Positions 1-7,428 of a DNA stretch of 20,786 nt are shown here, in pieces; position 1 is the first letter of the stretch, and each line of letters begins with the position of its first letter. The notes under the pieces were generated by a model. The model worked only from the letters and a program-made list of their open reading frames with translations, had not been told where the DNA came from and did not search any database. A program made the position numbers and the translations under genes. The DNA comes from Phyllobacteriaceae bacterium (lineage in GTDB: Bacteria; Pseudomonadota; Alphaproteobacteria; Rhizobiales; Ancalomicrobiaceae), in assembly GCA_012517025.1 (NCBI GenBank), contig JAAYVT010000568.1:1-20786 (forward strand), written 5' to 3'.

Positions 1-199
1 GACGTTGTCCTTCCTCGGCGTCGGCGCGCCGCCGACCGAGCCGTCGCTCGGCACCCTCATCCGCATCGGCCAGGAATACGTCGCCTCCGGCGAATGGTGG
101 ATCCTGTTCTTCCCCGCCGTGGCGCTGCTCGCCATCTCCCTGTCGGTCAACCTGCTCGGCGACTGGTTGCGGGACGCGTTGAACCCGAGGTTGCGATGA
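1..199 (+). CDS. ABC transporter permease, DppC/OppC type (3' end only)
   Basis: This is the last ~65 codons of an inner-membrane permease subunit of a dipeptide/oligopeptide-type ABC importer; the gene starts before the window. The reading frame enters at base 2 and ends at TGA 197-199. Visible residues match the conserved C-terminal end of the DppC/OppC family: LSFLGVG, then PSLGTLI, then EWW followed by a hydrophobic helix (about WILFFPAVALLAISLSV) and the terminal NLLGDWLRDALNPR signature. The stop codon overlaps the ATG of the next gene (ATGA), so the two are translationally coupled in one operon with two ATPases. The substrate (peptide, nickel, opine or sugar oligomer) cannot be told from this fragment. 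The TTG at 5-7 is an internal codon, not a start. Confidence 0.9.
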   Translation, partial: TLSFLGVGAPPTEPSLGTLIRIGQEYVASGEWWILFFPAVALLAISLSVNLLGDWLRDALNPRLR

Positions 200-1239
200 C
201 GACGCCCGCCGCCGACCCCCGATCCGCCGCCGCGCCCCTGCTCTCGGTCGATGGACTGCGGCTGGAGTTCCACACCCGACGCGGCGTGCTCACCGCCATC
301 GACGGCATCGACTTCGACGTCGCCCCCGGCGAGGTCCTCGGTCTGGTCGGCGAATCGGGTGCCGGCAAGTCGCTGACCGGCGCGGCGCTGATCGGCCTGC
401 TCGATCCCGCCTGCCGCCTCGTCGGTGGCACCATCCGGCTCGCCGGCGAACGGATCGACCACCTCCCCCCGGACGCCCTGCGCCACGTCCGCGGCCGCCG
501 CATCGGCATGATCTTCCAGGATCCGCTGACCTCGCTCAATCCGCTGATCACCATCGGCGACCAACTGGTCGAGACCATCCGCATCCACATGGCCGTCGAC
601 GCCCCGACCGCGCTCGAGCGCGCCGTCCGCCTGCTCGAGGACGTCGGCATCCCCGCCGCCCGCGAGCGCATCCACAACTATCCCCATCAGTTCTCCGGCG
701 GCATGCGTCAGCGTGTGGTGATCGCCCTGGCGCTCGCCTGCGATCCGGAACTGATCATCGCCGACGAGCCGACCACCGCCCTCGACGTGTCGGTGCAGGC
801 GCAGATCATCACGCTCCTGAAGAACCTCTGCCGCGACAAGGGAACGGCGGTGATCCTGATCACCCACGACATGGGGGTGATCGCCGAGATCGCCGATCGG
901 GTGGCGGTGCTCTACGCCGGCCGACTGGTCGAGATCGGGGCGGTGCAGAAGATCATCTCGGCGCCGCTCCATCCCTATACCCGCGGCCTGATGGGGGCGA
1001 TCCCGACCCTCGACGGCGAACGCGACCGGCTCGTCCAGATCCCCGGCGCCATGCCGCAGCTGTCGGCGATCCCGGCCGGCTGCGCCTTCCATCCCCGCTG
1101 CTCGCAGGCCTCCGCCCGTTGCGTCGCCGAGCGACCGGTGCTCCACGAGGCCGACGGCGTCCGCGCCGCCTGCTTCGTCACCGCCCCCGCCCCGCTCGAC
1201 GCCCCTCCGGCGCGGCCACCGACGGAGGTCCGACCGTGA
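196..1239 (+). CDS. Peptide-type ABC transporter ATPase, DppD/OppD family
   Basis: This 347-residue cytoplasmic ATPase powers a DppBC/OppBC-type importer. All ABC motifs are intact: Walker A GESGAGKS at residues 52-59, Q-loop FQDP at 107-110, signature FSGGMRQR at 166-173, Walker B LIIADEP with catalytic Glu191, and the switch His in ITHD at 222-225. The C-terminal oligo_HPY region (from about residue 259, HPYTRGLMG) carries cysteines 296, 302, 309 and 326. In some DppD-type proteins equivalent cysteines bind an iron-sulfur cluster; that is family knowledge, not shown here. The ATG at 196 is preferred because it overlaps the permease stop and starts just before the conserved domain. Length is close to the usual ~330. 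The 3' end overlaps the next ATPase by four bases (GTGA). Confidence 0.96.
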   Translation: MTTPAADPRSAAAPLLSVDGLRLEFHTRRGVLTAIDGIDFDVAPGEVLGLVGESGAGKSLTGAALIGLLDPACRLVGGTIRLAGERIDHLPPDALRHVRGRRIGMIFQDPLTSLNPLITIGDQLVETIRIHMAVDAPTALERAVRLLEDVGIPAARERIHNYPHQFSGGMRQRVVIALALACDPELIIADEPTTALDVSVQAQIITLLKNLCRDKGTAVILITHDMGVIAEIADRVAVLYAGRLVEIGAVQKIISAPLHPYTRGLMGAIPTLDGERDRLVQIPGAMPQLSAIPAGCAFHPRCSQASARCVAERPVLHEADGVRAACFVTAPAPLDAPPARPPTEVRP

Positions 1240-2282
1240 CGCCCCTTCCCCCCGTCGCCGATCCGCGCGAGGCCGCGCCCCCGACCGACCGTCCGCTGGT
1301 CGAGGTCGAAGGCCTCGCCAAGCGCTTCGATCTTTCCAAGCCGTGGCTGAATCGGGTGGTCGAGCGGGCGCCGCAGCGCTTCGTGCACGCCGTCGACGGC
1401 GTCTCCTTCTCGATCCGCAAGGGCGAGACCTTCGCCCTCGTCGGCGAATCCGGCTCCGGCAAGTCGACCATCGCGCGCATGATCGTCGGCCTGATCGCCC
1501 CGACCGCCGGCGCGATCCGGTTCGACGGCGTCGATCTCGGCGATCGCGGCAACGCCGCGGCGGTCGCCCGGATCCGGCGACGCTTCCAGATGATCTTCCA
1601 GGACCCCTACGCCAGTCTCAACCCGCGCTTCCGCGTCGCCGACACCATCGCCGAACCGCTGCGCGCCTTCGGGCTGGCGAACGATCGGGCCGAGCGCGAG
1701 GCGCGGGTCGCGGAACTGTTGCGGCTGGTCAATCTCGATCCGAGCGTCGGGCGGAAGTTCCCGCACGAATTCTCCGGCGGCCAGCGTCAACGCATCGCGA
1801 TCGCCCGCGCGCTCGCCGCCAACCCCGACTTCGTCGTCTGCGACGAGCCGACCTCGGCCCTCGACGTGTCGGTCCAGGCGCAGGTCCTGAACCTGATGCG
1901 CGATCTCCAAGATCGACTCGGGCTGACCTATCTGCTGATCACCCACAATCTCGCCGTGGTCAAACACATGGCCGACGACGTCGGCGTGCTCTATCTCGGG
2001 CGACTGGCCGAGGTCGCTCCGGCGGCGTCGTTCTTCGCCCGGCCGCGCCACCCCTACGGCCGCATGCTGCTCGATTCGGTGCCGAACCTGCACGTCGCCG
2101 GCCATCCGCGCCGCTTCGTGACCGGCGAGATCCCCGATCCGCTCGATCCGCCCTCCGGCTGCACCTTCCATCCGCGCTGCCCGTCCGCCGTCGAGCGTTG
2201 TCGCGCCGAGCGCCCCGCCCACACCCGCCGCGGCGACGCCTCGGTGGCGTGTTTCGTCGAAGACCTCGAACCCGCCGGCTGA
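1236..2282 (+). CDS. Peptide-type ABC transporter ATPase, DppF/OppF family
   Basis: This 348-residue ATPase is the heterodimer partner of the preceding subunit. It has Walker A GESGSGKST at residues 70-78, Q-loop FQDPYASLNP at 121-130, signature EFSGGQRQR from 178, Walker B FVVCDEP with Glu204, and switch His237 in ITHN. The oligo_HPY tail (RHPYGRMLL from 271) again has a four-cysteine set at 309, 315, 322 and 339. The start is a GTG at 1236 with a strong ribosome-binding site, GGAGGT at 1224-1229, six bases upstream, and it overlaps the stop of the previous gene. This is the last gene of the operon; the next gene converges 12 bases downstream. Confidence 0.96.
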   Translation: MTPLPPVADPREAAPPTDRPLVEVEGLAKRFDLSKPWLNRVVERAPQRFVHAVDGVSFSIRKGETFALVGESGSGKSTIARMIVGLIAPTAGAIRFDGVDLGDRGNAAAVARIRRRFQMIFQDPYASLNPRFRVADTIAEPLRAFGLANDRAEREARVAELLRLVNLDPSVGRKFPHEFSGGQRQRIAIARALAANPDFVVCDEPTSALDVSVQAQVLNLMRDLQDRLGLTYLLITHNLAVVKHMADDVGVLYLGRLAEVAPAASFFARPRHPYGRMLLDSVPNLHVAGHPRRFVTGEIPDPLDPPSGCTFHPRCPSAVERCRAERPAHTRRGDASVACFVEDLEPAG

Positions 2283-2291
2283 CGCCGGCGG
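2272..2291. terminator. Short hairpin between convergent genes
   Basis: An 8-bp GC stem (CCGCCGGC at 2272-2279 and GCCGGCGG at 2284-2291) encloses a 4-base loop holding the TGA stop of the DppF-type gene. It sits where that gene and the GlxA-type regulator converge, so it could slow transcription from both sides. There is no T-tract on either strand, so intrinsic termination is only a possibility. Confidence 0.3.
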
Positions 2292-2294
2292 TGC

Positions 2295-3257
2295 TCAGAC
2301 CGTCTCGCGCGCGAAGGCACGCCGATAGAGGGCGGGCGACGTCCGCAGCTTCGCCCGGAAGCGCTGGCGCAGCGACGTCGCCGAGCCGAAACCGGTGCGA
2401 CGCGCGATCTCGTCGACGCCGAGGTCGGTGGTCTCGAGCAGGCGCTGCGCCTCCTCGATCCGCCGCTCGCTCAGCCACTCGCCGAAGCTGGTGGCGAAGC
2501 GCTTCTGGAAGCGGCGAGTGAAAGTGCGCCGCGTCAACCCGGCCGCCGCCGCGACCGCGTCGAGCGGATGGTCCTCGGTGAGAGTTGCGACGACCCCGTC
2601 GAGCGCCCGCGCGAAACGATCGGTCACCGGCGACACCGCCACCGGCCGTTCGATGAACTGCGCCTGCCCGCCCTGACGATGCGGCGGCAGCACGATCCGC
2701 CGCGCCAGACGCGACGCCGCCTCGACGCCGTAACGGGCGCGGACGACGTGGAGGCAACAGTCGAGCCCCGCCACCACGCCGGCCGAGGTCACCACGTCGC
2801 CGAGATCGACGTAGAGCACCTCCGGGTCGACCGCGACGGCGGGATGGAGCCGCGCCAACAGATCCGCCCAGGCCCAATGCGTCGTCGCCCGCCGCCCGTC
2901 GAGCAGTCCGGTCGCCGCGATCGCGAAAGCGCCGAGGCAGAGCCCGACCAACAGCGCCCCGCGCGCATGGGCCCGGCGCAGCGCCGCGACCAGATCGGCG
3001 AGCGGCGGCCGATCGAGATCGGTCCAGCTCGGCACGATCACGATCTCCGCGTCGTCGACGTCGGCGAGCGAGAACGGCACCGAGAGCGTCAGCCCCGCGT
3101 CGGTCCGGATCGGCCCCTCGGCGAGCGCGCAGACCCGGAAGTCGAAGTCCGGCAGCCCGAGCTCACGACGATCCTCGCCGAACACCAGACAGGGCACCGA
3201 CAGATGAAACGGGCTGATGCCGTCGAAGGCGACGACGGCGACGACGGGCGCGGGCAT
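2295..3257 (-). CDS. GlxA-family transcriptional regulator (DJ-1/PfpI domain plus AraC HTH)
   Basis: This 320-residue regulator has two recognisable parts. Residues ~4-190 form a DJ-1/PfpI-like class I glutamine amidotransferase fold with a nucleophile-elbow-like GLCLGAF around Cys107. Residues ~218-316 form an AraC/XylS double helix-turn-helix, seen in LTRRTFTRRFQKRF (241-254) and the second helix pair EIARRTGFGSATSLRQRF (283-300). This domain order is typical of the GlxA family, whose inducers are mostly unknown. The ATG at 3257 was chosen because GGAGG lies five bases upstream and the fold begins at once (MPAPVVAVVAFDG). It is transcribed divergently from an isochorismatase-like hydrolase, the likely regulatory target. 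A direct-repeat candidate operator lies between the two starts. Confidence 0.93.
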   Translation of the reverse strand: MPAPVVAVVAFDGISPFHLSVPCLVFGEDRRELGLPDFDFRVCALAEGPIRTDAGLTLSVPFSLADVDDAEIVIVPSWTDLDRPPLADLVAALRRAHARGALLVGLCLGAFAIAATGLLDGRRATTHWAWADLLARLHPAVAVDPEVLYVDLGDVVTSAGVVAGLDCCLHVVRARYGVEAASRLARRIVLPPHRQGGQAQFIERPVAVSPVTDRFARALDGVVATLTEDHPLDAVAAAAGLTRRTFTRRFQKRFATSFGEWLSERRIEEAQRLLETTDLGVDEIARRTGFGSATSLRQRFRAKLRTSPALYRRAFARETV

Positions 3258-3280
3258 CGAGACCTCCGGAACACGACGCC

Positions 3281-3308
3281 GAATGTCCCGATTCTTTCGA
3301 TGAATGTC
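3281..3308. promoter_or_regulatory. Candidate AraC-type operator: GAATGTC direct repeat, 21-bp period
   Basis: GAATGTC occurs at 3281-3287 and again in the same orientation at 3302-3308, a period of exactly 21 bp (two helical turns). AraC-family dimers classically bind direct half-sites with this phasing. The pair lies in the 127-bp divergent region between the GlxA-type regulator (start 3257) and the hydrolase (start 3385), closer to the regulator. Which promoter it controls is not visible, and no convincing -10/-35 pair was identified here. Confidence 0.4.
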
Positions 3309-3384
3309 AAACGGGCCGATTTCGCGATCCCGCGCGACGGCTACCCTTCCGACATCGTCGTCGCTCGCATCGAAAGGAAAGCCC

Positions 3385-4050
3385 ATGTCGACGTCTTCCC
3401 ATCCCACCCCGTCCCCGAAGCGTGCTCTCGTCGTGGTGGACGTGCAGAACGAATACGACGGCGGCGCCCTCGCCATCCGTCATCCGCCGTTCGCCGAAAC
3501 CGTCGCCAACGTCTCCCGCGCCATGGCCGCGGCGACGGAAGCGGGAATCCCGATTGTCGTCGTCCGCCAGACCGCGCCGAAGGAGAGCCCCACCTTCGCC
3601 GCCGGCAGTCACGGCGCGGCGCCGCACCCGGCGATCGCCGACGCGCCGCACGACCACACCGTCGACAAGGCCCTGCCGAGCGCCTTCACCGGCACCGATC
3701 TCGAGGCCTGGCTCCGCGCTCGCGGCGTCGATACCGTCGTCGTCGCCGGCTACATGACGCACAACTGCGACCTGTCGACCATCGTCCACGCGCTGCACAT
3801 GGGCTTCGCCGTCGAGTTCCTGTCGGACGCGTCGGGGTCGATCCCCTACGCCAACGCCGCCGGGATCGCCTCGGCCGAGGAGATCCATCGGGTGATCTGC
3901 GTCGTGCTGCAGTCGCGTTTCGCCGCGGTCGTGTCGACCGACGCCTGGATCGCCGCCGTGCGCGAGGGAACCGTCCTCGAGCGCGACACCATCGTCGCCT
4001 CGCACCGGCGCGCCCTCGCCGCCGATCTCGCGAACCACCGGACGGCGTGA
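3385..4050 (+). CDS. Isochorismatase-like cysteine hydrolase
   Basis: This 221-residue cytosolic hydrolase belongs to the isochorismatase-like superfamily, which includes nicotinamidases, ureidoacrylate and N-carbamoyl amidohydrolases and isochorismatase itself. The Asp-Lys-Cys triad is in place: Asp19 in VVVDVQNEY, Lys95 in TVDKALPSAF, and nucleophile Cys128 in GYMTHNCDLST. Length is normal. The ATG at 3385 has AAAGGAAAG just upstream and precedes the first beta strand by ~13 residues; an in-frame start further upstream (3304) would lie across the regulatory region and is unlikely. It is divergent from a GlxA-type regulator, a common pairing that suggests induction by a metabolite related to its substrate. 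The substrate cannot be assigned from sequence. Confidence 0.93.
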   Translation: MSTSSHPTPSPKRALVVVDVQNEYDGGALAIRHPPFAETVANVSRAMAAATEAGIPIVVVRQTAPKESPTFAAGSHGAAPHPAIADAPHDHTVDKALPSAFTGTDLEAWLRARGVDTVVVAGYMTHNCDLSTIVHALHMGFAVEFLSDASGSIPYANAAGIASAEEIHRVICVVLQSRFAAVVSTDAWIAAVREGTVLERDTIVASHRRALAADLANHRTA

Positions 4051-4247
4051 CGCGACCTTCCGCGTCGCCGGGCGGAGAACCCTCCGCGCTCCGCCCGCTC
4101 GGCTCCCCTTCCCGTCGAATTCCCGCTCGACCCCGTACCGCCTTCCGGCGACCGAACACACCCGTCCCGCTCCGCCACCGCCGAAGCCCTTCCACAACCC
4201 GTGTGAGGCCTCGCTGCGACACATGCATAGATCGTTGCATTACAGGA

Positions 4248-4276
4248 TTGACAACAAAAAATTGCAAATCTATCTT
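4248..4276 (+). promoter_or_regulatory. Predicted sigma70-type promoter of the tubulin-like operon
   Basis: A perfect -35 box TTGACA (4248-4253) is followed by a 17-base spacer and a -10 box TATCTT (4271-4276, four of six matches to TATAAT). Transcription would begin near 4283, about 115 bases before the chosen start of the first operon gene. This is the best promoter seen in the region and is in the right place to drive all eight downstream genes. Confidence 0.6.
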
Positions 4277-4302
4277 CACAATAGATGAAATAAATTTTGC
4301 AA
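4262..4302. repeat. Nested inverted repeats over the promoter (candidate operator)
   Basis: ATCTAT (4268-4273) is mirrored by ATAGAT (4281-4286) across seven bases, overlapping the -10 box and the expected start site. Outside it, TTGCAAA (4262-4268) is mirrored by TTTGCAA (4296-4302), and further out TTGCAT (4235-4240) by ATGCAA (4332-4337). The three dyads are nearly concentric (centres about 4277, 4282 and 4286). A repressor bound here would block the promoter, but AT-rich DNA yields such repeats by chance more readily, and no regulator gene lies in the operon. Confidence 0.35.
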
Positions 4303-4396
4303 CCTTTGGTGTGTGCGACACGAATATTCCAATGCAAAACATGTGGGTCGCCACAGAGGACGAGCCGCTCGGCGTATATCGGAGAATAAATCCGTC

Positions 4397-5851
4397 GTGG
4401 CAGATGTCGATGATGCGGACAAGTGGGCGATCGACAGCGGATCTGCAGGATGGGCAGGATCCGAGATCCTATCGTTCAACCTGGGCGTGGATCGCGTAAA
4501 GAGTATAGAGTTCGACGGGATCTCTCTCGATCCGGACGATCCGAAGCTCGATTGGTTCTCTCTCGCCGGCACCTCGGCGACCGGAGGGCCCTATCCGCCC
4601 GATTTCGCCTTTTCCCCGTTCGACAGAACCCAGTTGCAGCCGCGTCAGCCGTTCGCGGTCTTCGACGCGCCGTTCGGTTGCGGCAACGGCTTCGCGGAAC
4701 TCGTCCGCAACGCCAGTCCGGCGCCGGCCCCCGCGACCCTGCGGTCGTCCGCCCATCACCGCATCGTCAATTTCGCCAAGGCGCACTCGGATTTCTTCGC
4801 CTGTGGCGCGACGCCCGTGCTGCACGCAGCGTCCGACGAGGGCGTGATCGAATGGTTCTCCAACGACGACCTCCTGAACGACGACCTCCCGAATCGGGGG
4901 GCCGAGACCCCGCTCGTCGGCCATGGATACGGCCCACCGCTCGGGCGATTGCCCGACCCGCATCGCCGCGGCATCGCGGCGGGGACGGTCGGTTTCGCCA
5001 CCGTCGCCGACGATCGTCCGATCTGGGTTCGGGCGACCCCCTTCGGGGCGAGCCGGCAGAGCCGCGACGTCTGCCCCTGTGACCGAGCGCTCGGTGCGCC
5101 GATCCGGCTCGCCGGCGGATTCGTCTGGCCGATCAGCTACGAAGGCCGCGTCCGGATGGCGGTGCGCGCCGACGCGGTGGAAGCGCCGTGGAGCCATCGC
5201 GAGGTCGCCCGACCCGCCCCGCCCGCCGACCTGGCGCCGCCCTGCCGACTGGACGGCGACGTCGCCGCCTGGGTCGGCGAGGAGGGCTATCTGATCGGCC
5301 ACGCGACCGACTGGTCCTGGCATCGCTGGCCGGAGGGCTTCCGCGCCCTCACCCCTCACCGCCCGCATCTCGACGCCCAGGGCGGCGCGTGGCAGTTCGG
5401 AACCGCCCCGTCCGGTTACGCCTTCGCGAAACTCTCCTCCGGCGGACAGGATCTCGTTCCCACCAACGGCCACCACGTCGAGGGCACGCGGTTCACCATC
5501 CAAGGCACCGATCTCCTCGAGCGTCCGGTCTTCGACGACCGCGACCGCCGGACGATCCGGGCGATCGACGGCAAGCTGGCGGTACCGGTCCTCGACTTCG
5601 AGGACGGCGCGATCGTCGCGCTGTCGTCTCTGTCGGCCACCGCCGGACCGGAGGATTACCTCTCGGCGCCCGGCGGCCCGCCCGCCGTCTTCGATTATTG
5701 GTTCCTGTCCCGCACCGATTGCAGCCTGACCAACCTCCACGCCGGGATGATGAAGTGGACCCGACGGCGGGATCTCCAGGCCTTCGTCTTCGCCGGACGC
5801 CTGTTCCTCACCAGCAGTTGGGAGAAGCGATGCGTGGTCTACTCCGCCTGA
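4397..5851 (+). CDS. Hypothetical protein, first gene of the tubulin-like operon
   Basis: I do not recognise this ~484-residue protein. It has no signal peptide and no membrane helix. It is rich in Trp, Asp, Gly and Pro, with repeated short strand-turn patterns, which suggests a mostly beta fold, possibly propeller-like (weak inference). Two Cys-containing spots stand out: FGCGNG and DVCPCDRAL. The start is uncertain: GTG 4397 lies 12 bases after GGAG (4381-4384) and close to where protein-like sequence begins; GTG 4313 is in frame but has no ribosome-binding site. The 3' end overlaps the next gene by 22 bases, linking it to the operon. The first ~100 bases are still AT-richer than the rest, as if the gene begins in the island. 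Confidence 0.75.
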   Translation: MADVDDADKWAIDSGSAGWAGSEILSFNLGVDRVKSIEFDGISLDPDDPKLDWFSLAGTSATGGPYPPDFAFSPFDRTQLQPRQPFAVFDAPFGCGNGFAELVRNASPAPAPATLRSSAHHRIVNFAKAHSDFFACGATPVLHAASDEGVIEWFSNDDLLNDDLPNRGAETPLVGHGYGPPLGRLPDPHRRGIAAGTVGFATVADDRPIWVRATPFGASRQSRDVCPCDRALGAPIRLAGGFVWPISYEGRVRMAVRADAVEAPWSHREVARPAPPADLAPPCRLDGDVAAWVGEEGYLIGHATDWSWHRWPEGFRALTPHRPHLDAQGGAWQFGTAPSGYAFAKLSSGGQDLVPTNGHHVEGTRFTIQGTDLLERPVFDDRDRRTIRAIDGKLAVPVLDFEDGAIVALSSLSATAGPEDYLSAPGGPPAVFDYWFLSRTDCSLTNLHAGMMKWTRRRDLQAFVFAGRLFLTSSWEKRCVVYSA

Positions 5852-7401
5852 CCGCCCGTCTGCGCCGCTTCGTCGTCCTCCTCGGCATCGTGATGCCGGG
5901 AAGCGCGCTCGCCGCGCCGGGGCAAGTGTATCTCGTCCAGGCGAGTGGTTGGATGGACGGATACCTGAACGACACCGGCGGCGCCTTCCAGGCGACGATC
6001 GCAGACTTCGTCCGTCTCACCCAGGTCGACGGCTGGCCGATCGCGGTGGCGAGCTTCAACCGACAGGACGAAGCGCGCCTGCGACCGGGCGACTGCTCGC
6101 CGCGAACCCTCTATCCCGTCGACGGCTGCGACGAGACCTCGCGTCTCGCCCCCTGGTCGGCCGGCGGCGTCGCCGGCGCCCTGGCCGAGGTCCGCATCCC
6201 GAAGAACCCGAACGGCAGCCTCGCCAACGCCTTCCTCGACGAGGCGCTGCTGCGCGCCCGCGACATCGAGCTCGGCGCGAATCCGCAGGGCGTCGTGTGG
6301 ATCGTCACCAACAACAAGAACGCGCCGATCGGCGAGATGTCCGAACGCGCCGTGATCGACAGCAGCCGTCGCTTCCTGCGCTCCCTGACCGACGATCCGC
6401 AGATCACCGCCGTCTCCGCCATCCCGGTGGAGATGCGGGCGGCCAGCACCGCCTATCCGCGCTTCGGCGTCCATTCCGGTTTCATGATCTACGGCGTCGC
6501 CTACGGTGAGAGCGGCCGTCTGTTGCTGCGCTACGTCACCTCGCGGCCGGACCTGATCGCCACCTTCGGCCACGCCTTCAAGGTTCGCCCCCTCGACGAC
6601 GAACCGCTGCGATTGCGGATCGCCGCGCAGAAGGTGGACGACGCCGTCGACGTCGCCGAGGACGGCGACGACGGTCTGCGCGTCACCGGAGTTCAGATCG
6701 GTCGGCGGGCGCCGCTGGTGTTGCACGCCACGCTCGAGAACACGGTCTACCCCTTCGTCATCGACAAGTCCTCGTTGAAGCTCGCCTGGGCGTCGGACAC
6801 CGGGAGCACCGCCGGAATCCTCAACGCCGGCATCGATCCGGAGGTGGTGGCGGGCATCCCGCCCGGCTCCTCCGGGGAGATCACCGTCACCCTCGACTTC
6901 TCGGCGGTCCGACCGGAGGAACTGAGCTGGTTCAAGTCGCAACGGTTCGAGGAGAGCGGGCGGCTGCAACTCCAGATGAGCGACCTCGAGTTGTCCGCCG
7001 ATCCGGCCGCGCTCGGGCGCCTGCGCAAGGTCTATCTCGGCAACACCGTCGGTCCGGACGAGCCCTCCGCCGATCGGCTGGCCATCCCGGACATCTTCCT
7101 CGCCGGTCACCGGGTCGCCAAGTCGGACGGATCGATCGCGATCCGCTTCGTCGCCTCCGCCTTCCCGATCGAAACCTTGGAAGCGATCGGGGCGATCCTC
7201 GCGGCCCTGCTCAGCGGCGGGCTCCTGGTCGCCCAATTCACCACGCGTCGCCGGCAGACGGTGATGATCGAAGGTCAGCCTCAATATTTCCCCCTGCGCC
7301 CCCTGCAACGAGTCGTCACGACGGCGGGATCCGGTCGCAAATACGTCGTCCGCGGCGGTTTCTTCGGATCGAAGAGCGCCAAGGCGACGCAGATCGACTG
7401 A
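5830..7401 (+). CDS. Membrane-anchored periplasmic protein with a vWA-like domain
   Basis: This 523-residue protein has a basic N-terminus, a hydrophobic segment and a likely signal-peptidase site after ALA28. A second helix at ~450-470 (AIGAILAALLSGGLLVAQF) is followed by a basic 53-residue tail. The bulk should therefore be periplasmic and the tail cytosolic. The mature N-terminus resembles a von Willebrand A fold: strand VYLV, then QASGWM at 37-42 where a MIDAS would read DxSxS, an amphipathic helix, strand IAVASFN, and later VVWIVTNNKN and ITAVSAIPV. The metal-site Asp is replaced by Gln37, so canonical metal-dependent binding is doubtful. A beta-rich region follows (~250-440). The ATG at 5830 has GGGAGAAG upstream. 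vWA proteins are known partners of FtsZ-like families in such operons. The vWA call is by pattern only. Confidence 0.8.
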   Translation: MRGLLRLTARLRRFVVLLGIVMPGSALAAPGQVYLVQASGWMDGYLNDTGGAFQATIADFVRLTQVDGWPIAVASFNRQDEARLRPGDCSPRTLYPVDGCDETSRLAPWSAGGVAGALAEVRIPKNPNGSLANAFLDEALLRARDIELGANPQGVVWIVTNNKNAPIGEMSERAVIDSSRRFLRSLTDDPQITAVSAIPVEMRAASTAYPRFGVHSGFMIYGVAYGESGRLLLRYVTSRPDLIATFGHAFKVRPLDDEPLRLRIAAQKVDDAVDVAEDGDDGLRVTGVQIGRRAPLVLHATLENTVYPFVIDKSSLKLAWASDTGSTAGILNAGIDPEVVAGIPPGSSGEITVTLDFSAVRPEELSWFKSQRFEESGRLQLQMSDLELSADPAALGRLRKVYLGNTVGPDEPSADRLAIPDIFLAGHRVAKSDGSIAIRFVASAFPIETLEAIGAILAALLSGGLLVAQFTTRRRQTVMIEGQPQYFPLRPLQRVVTTAGSGRKYVVRGGFFGSKSAKATQID

Positions 7402-7428
7402 TCGACGACCATGGTCTGGAGAAGGATG

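Larger units (their letters stand above)
4051..4396. other. Non-coding region with AT-rich island upstream of the tubulin-like operon
   Basis: Bases 4051 to ~4215 are GC-rich and hold no credible gene; several C/T-rich runs and no clear terminator are seen. From ~4215 to ~4400 the composition changes to strongly AT-rich (runs such as ACAACAAAAAATTGC), which stands out from its surroundings. This part holds the predicted promoter, nested inverted repeats and a ~110-base leader. A reading frame open from GTG 4313 crosses the leader but has no ribosome-binding site and encodes Arg/His-rich sequence unlike the protein that follows. Confidence 0.6.

Noticed and set aside
4313..4396. N-terminal extension of the first operon gene from GTG 4313
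   Set aside because: No ribosome-binding site, Arg/His-rich sequence, and it lies only ~30 bases after the predicted transcription start. GTG 4397 follows a GGAG, though with long spacing, so some doubt remains.
4215..4400. AT-rich island as an attachment site or remnant of a mobile element
   Set aside because: No integrase, tRNA, flanking direct repeat or transposase was found in the window; a promoter region explains it more simply.
2568..4499. Long plus-strand frame crossing the regulator, the divergent region and the hydrolase
   Set aside because: It reads antisense through the GlxA-type gene and out of frame through the hydrolase; no motif, and it runs across promoter DNA.
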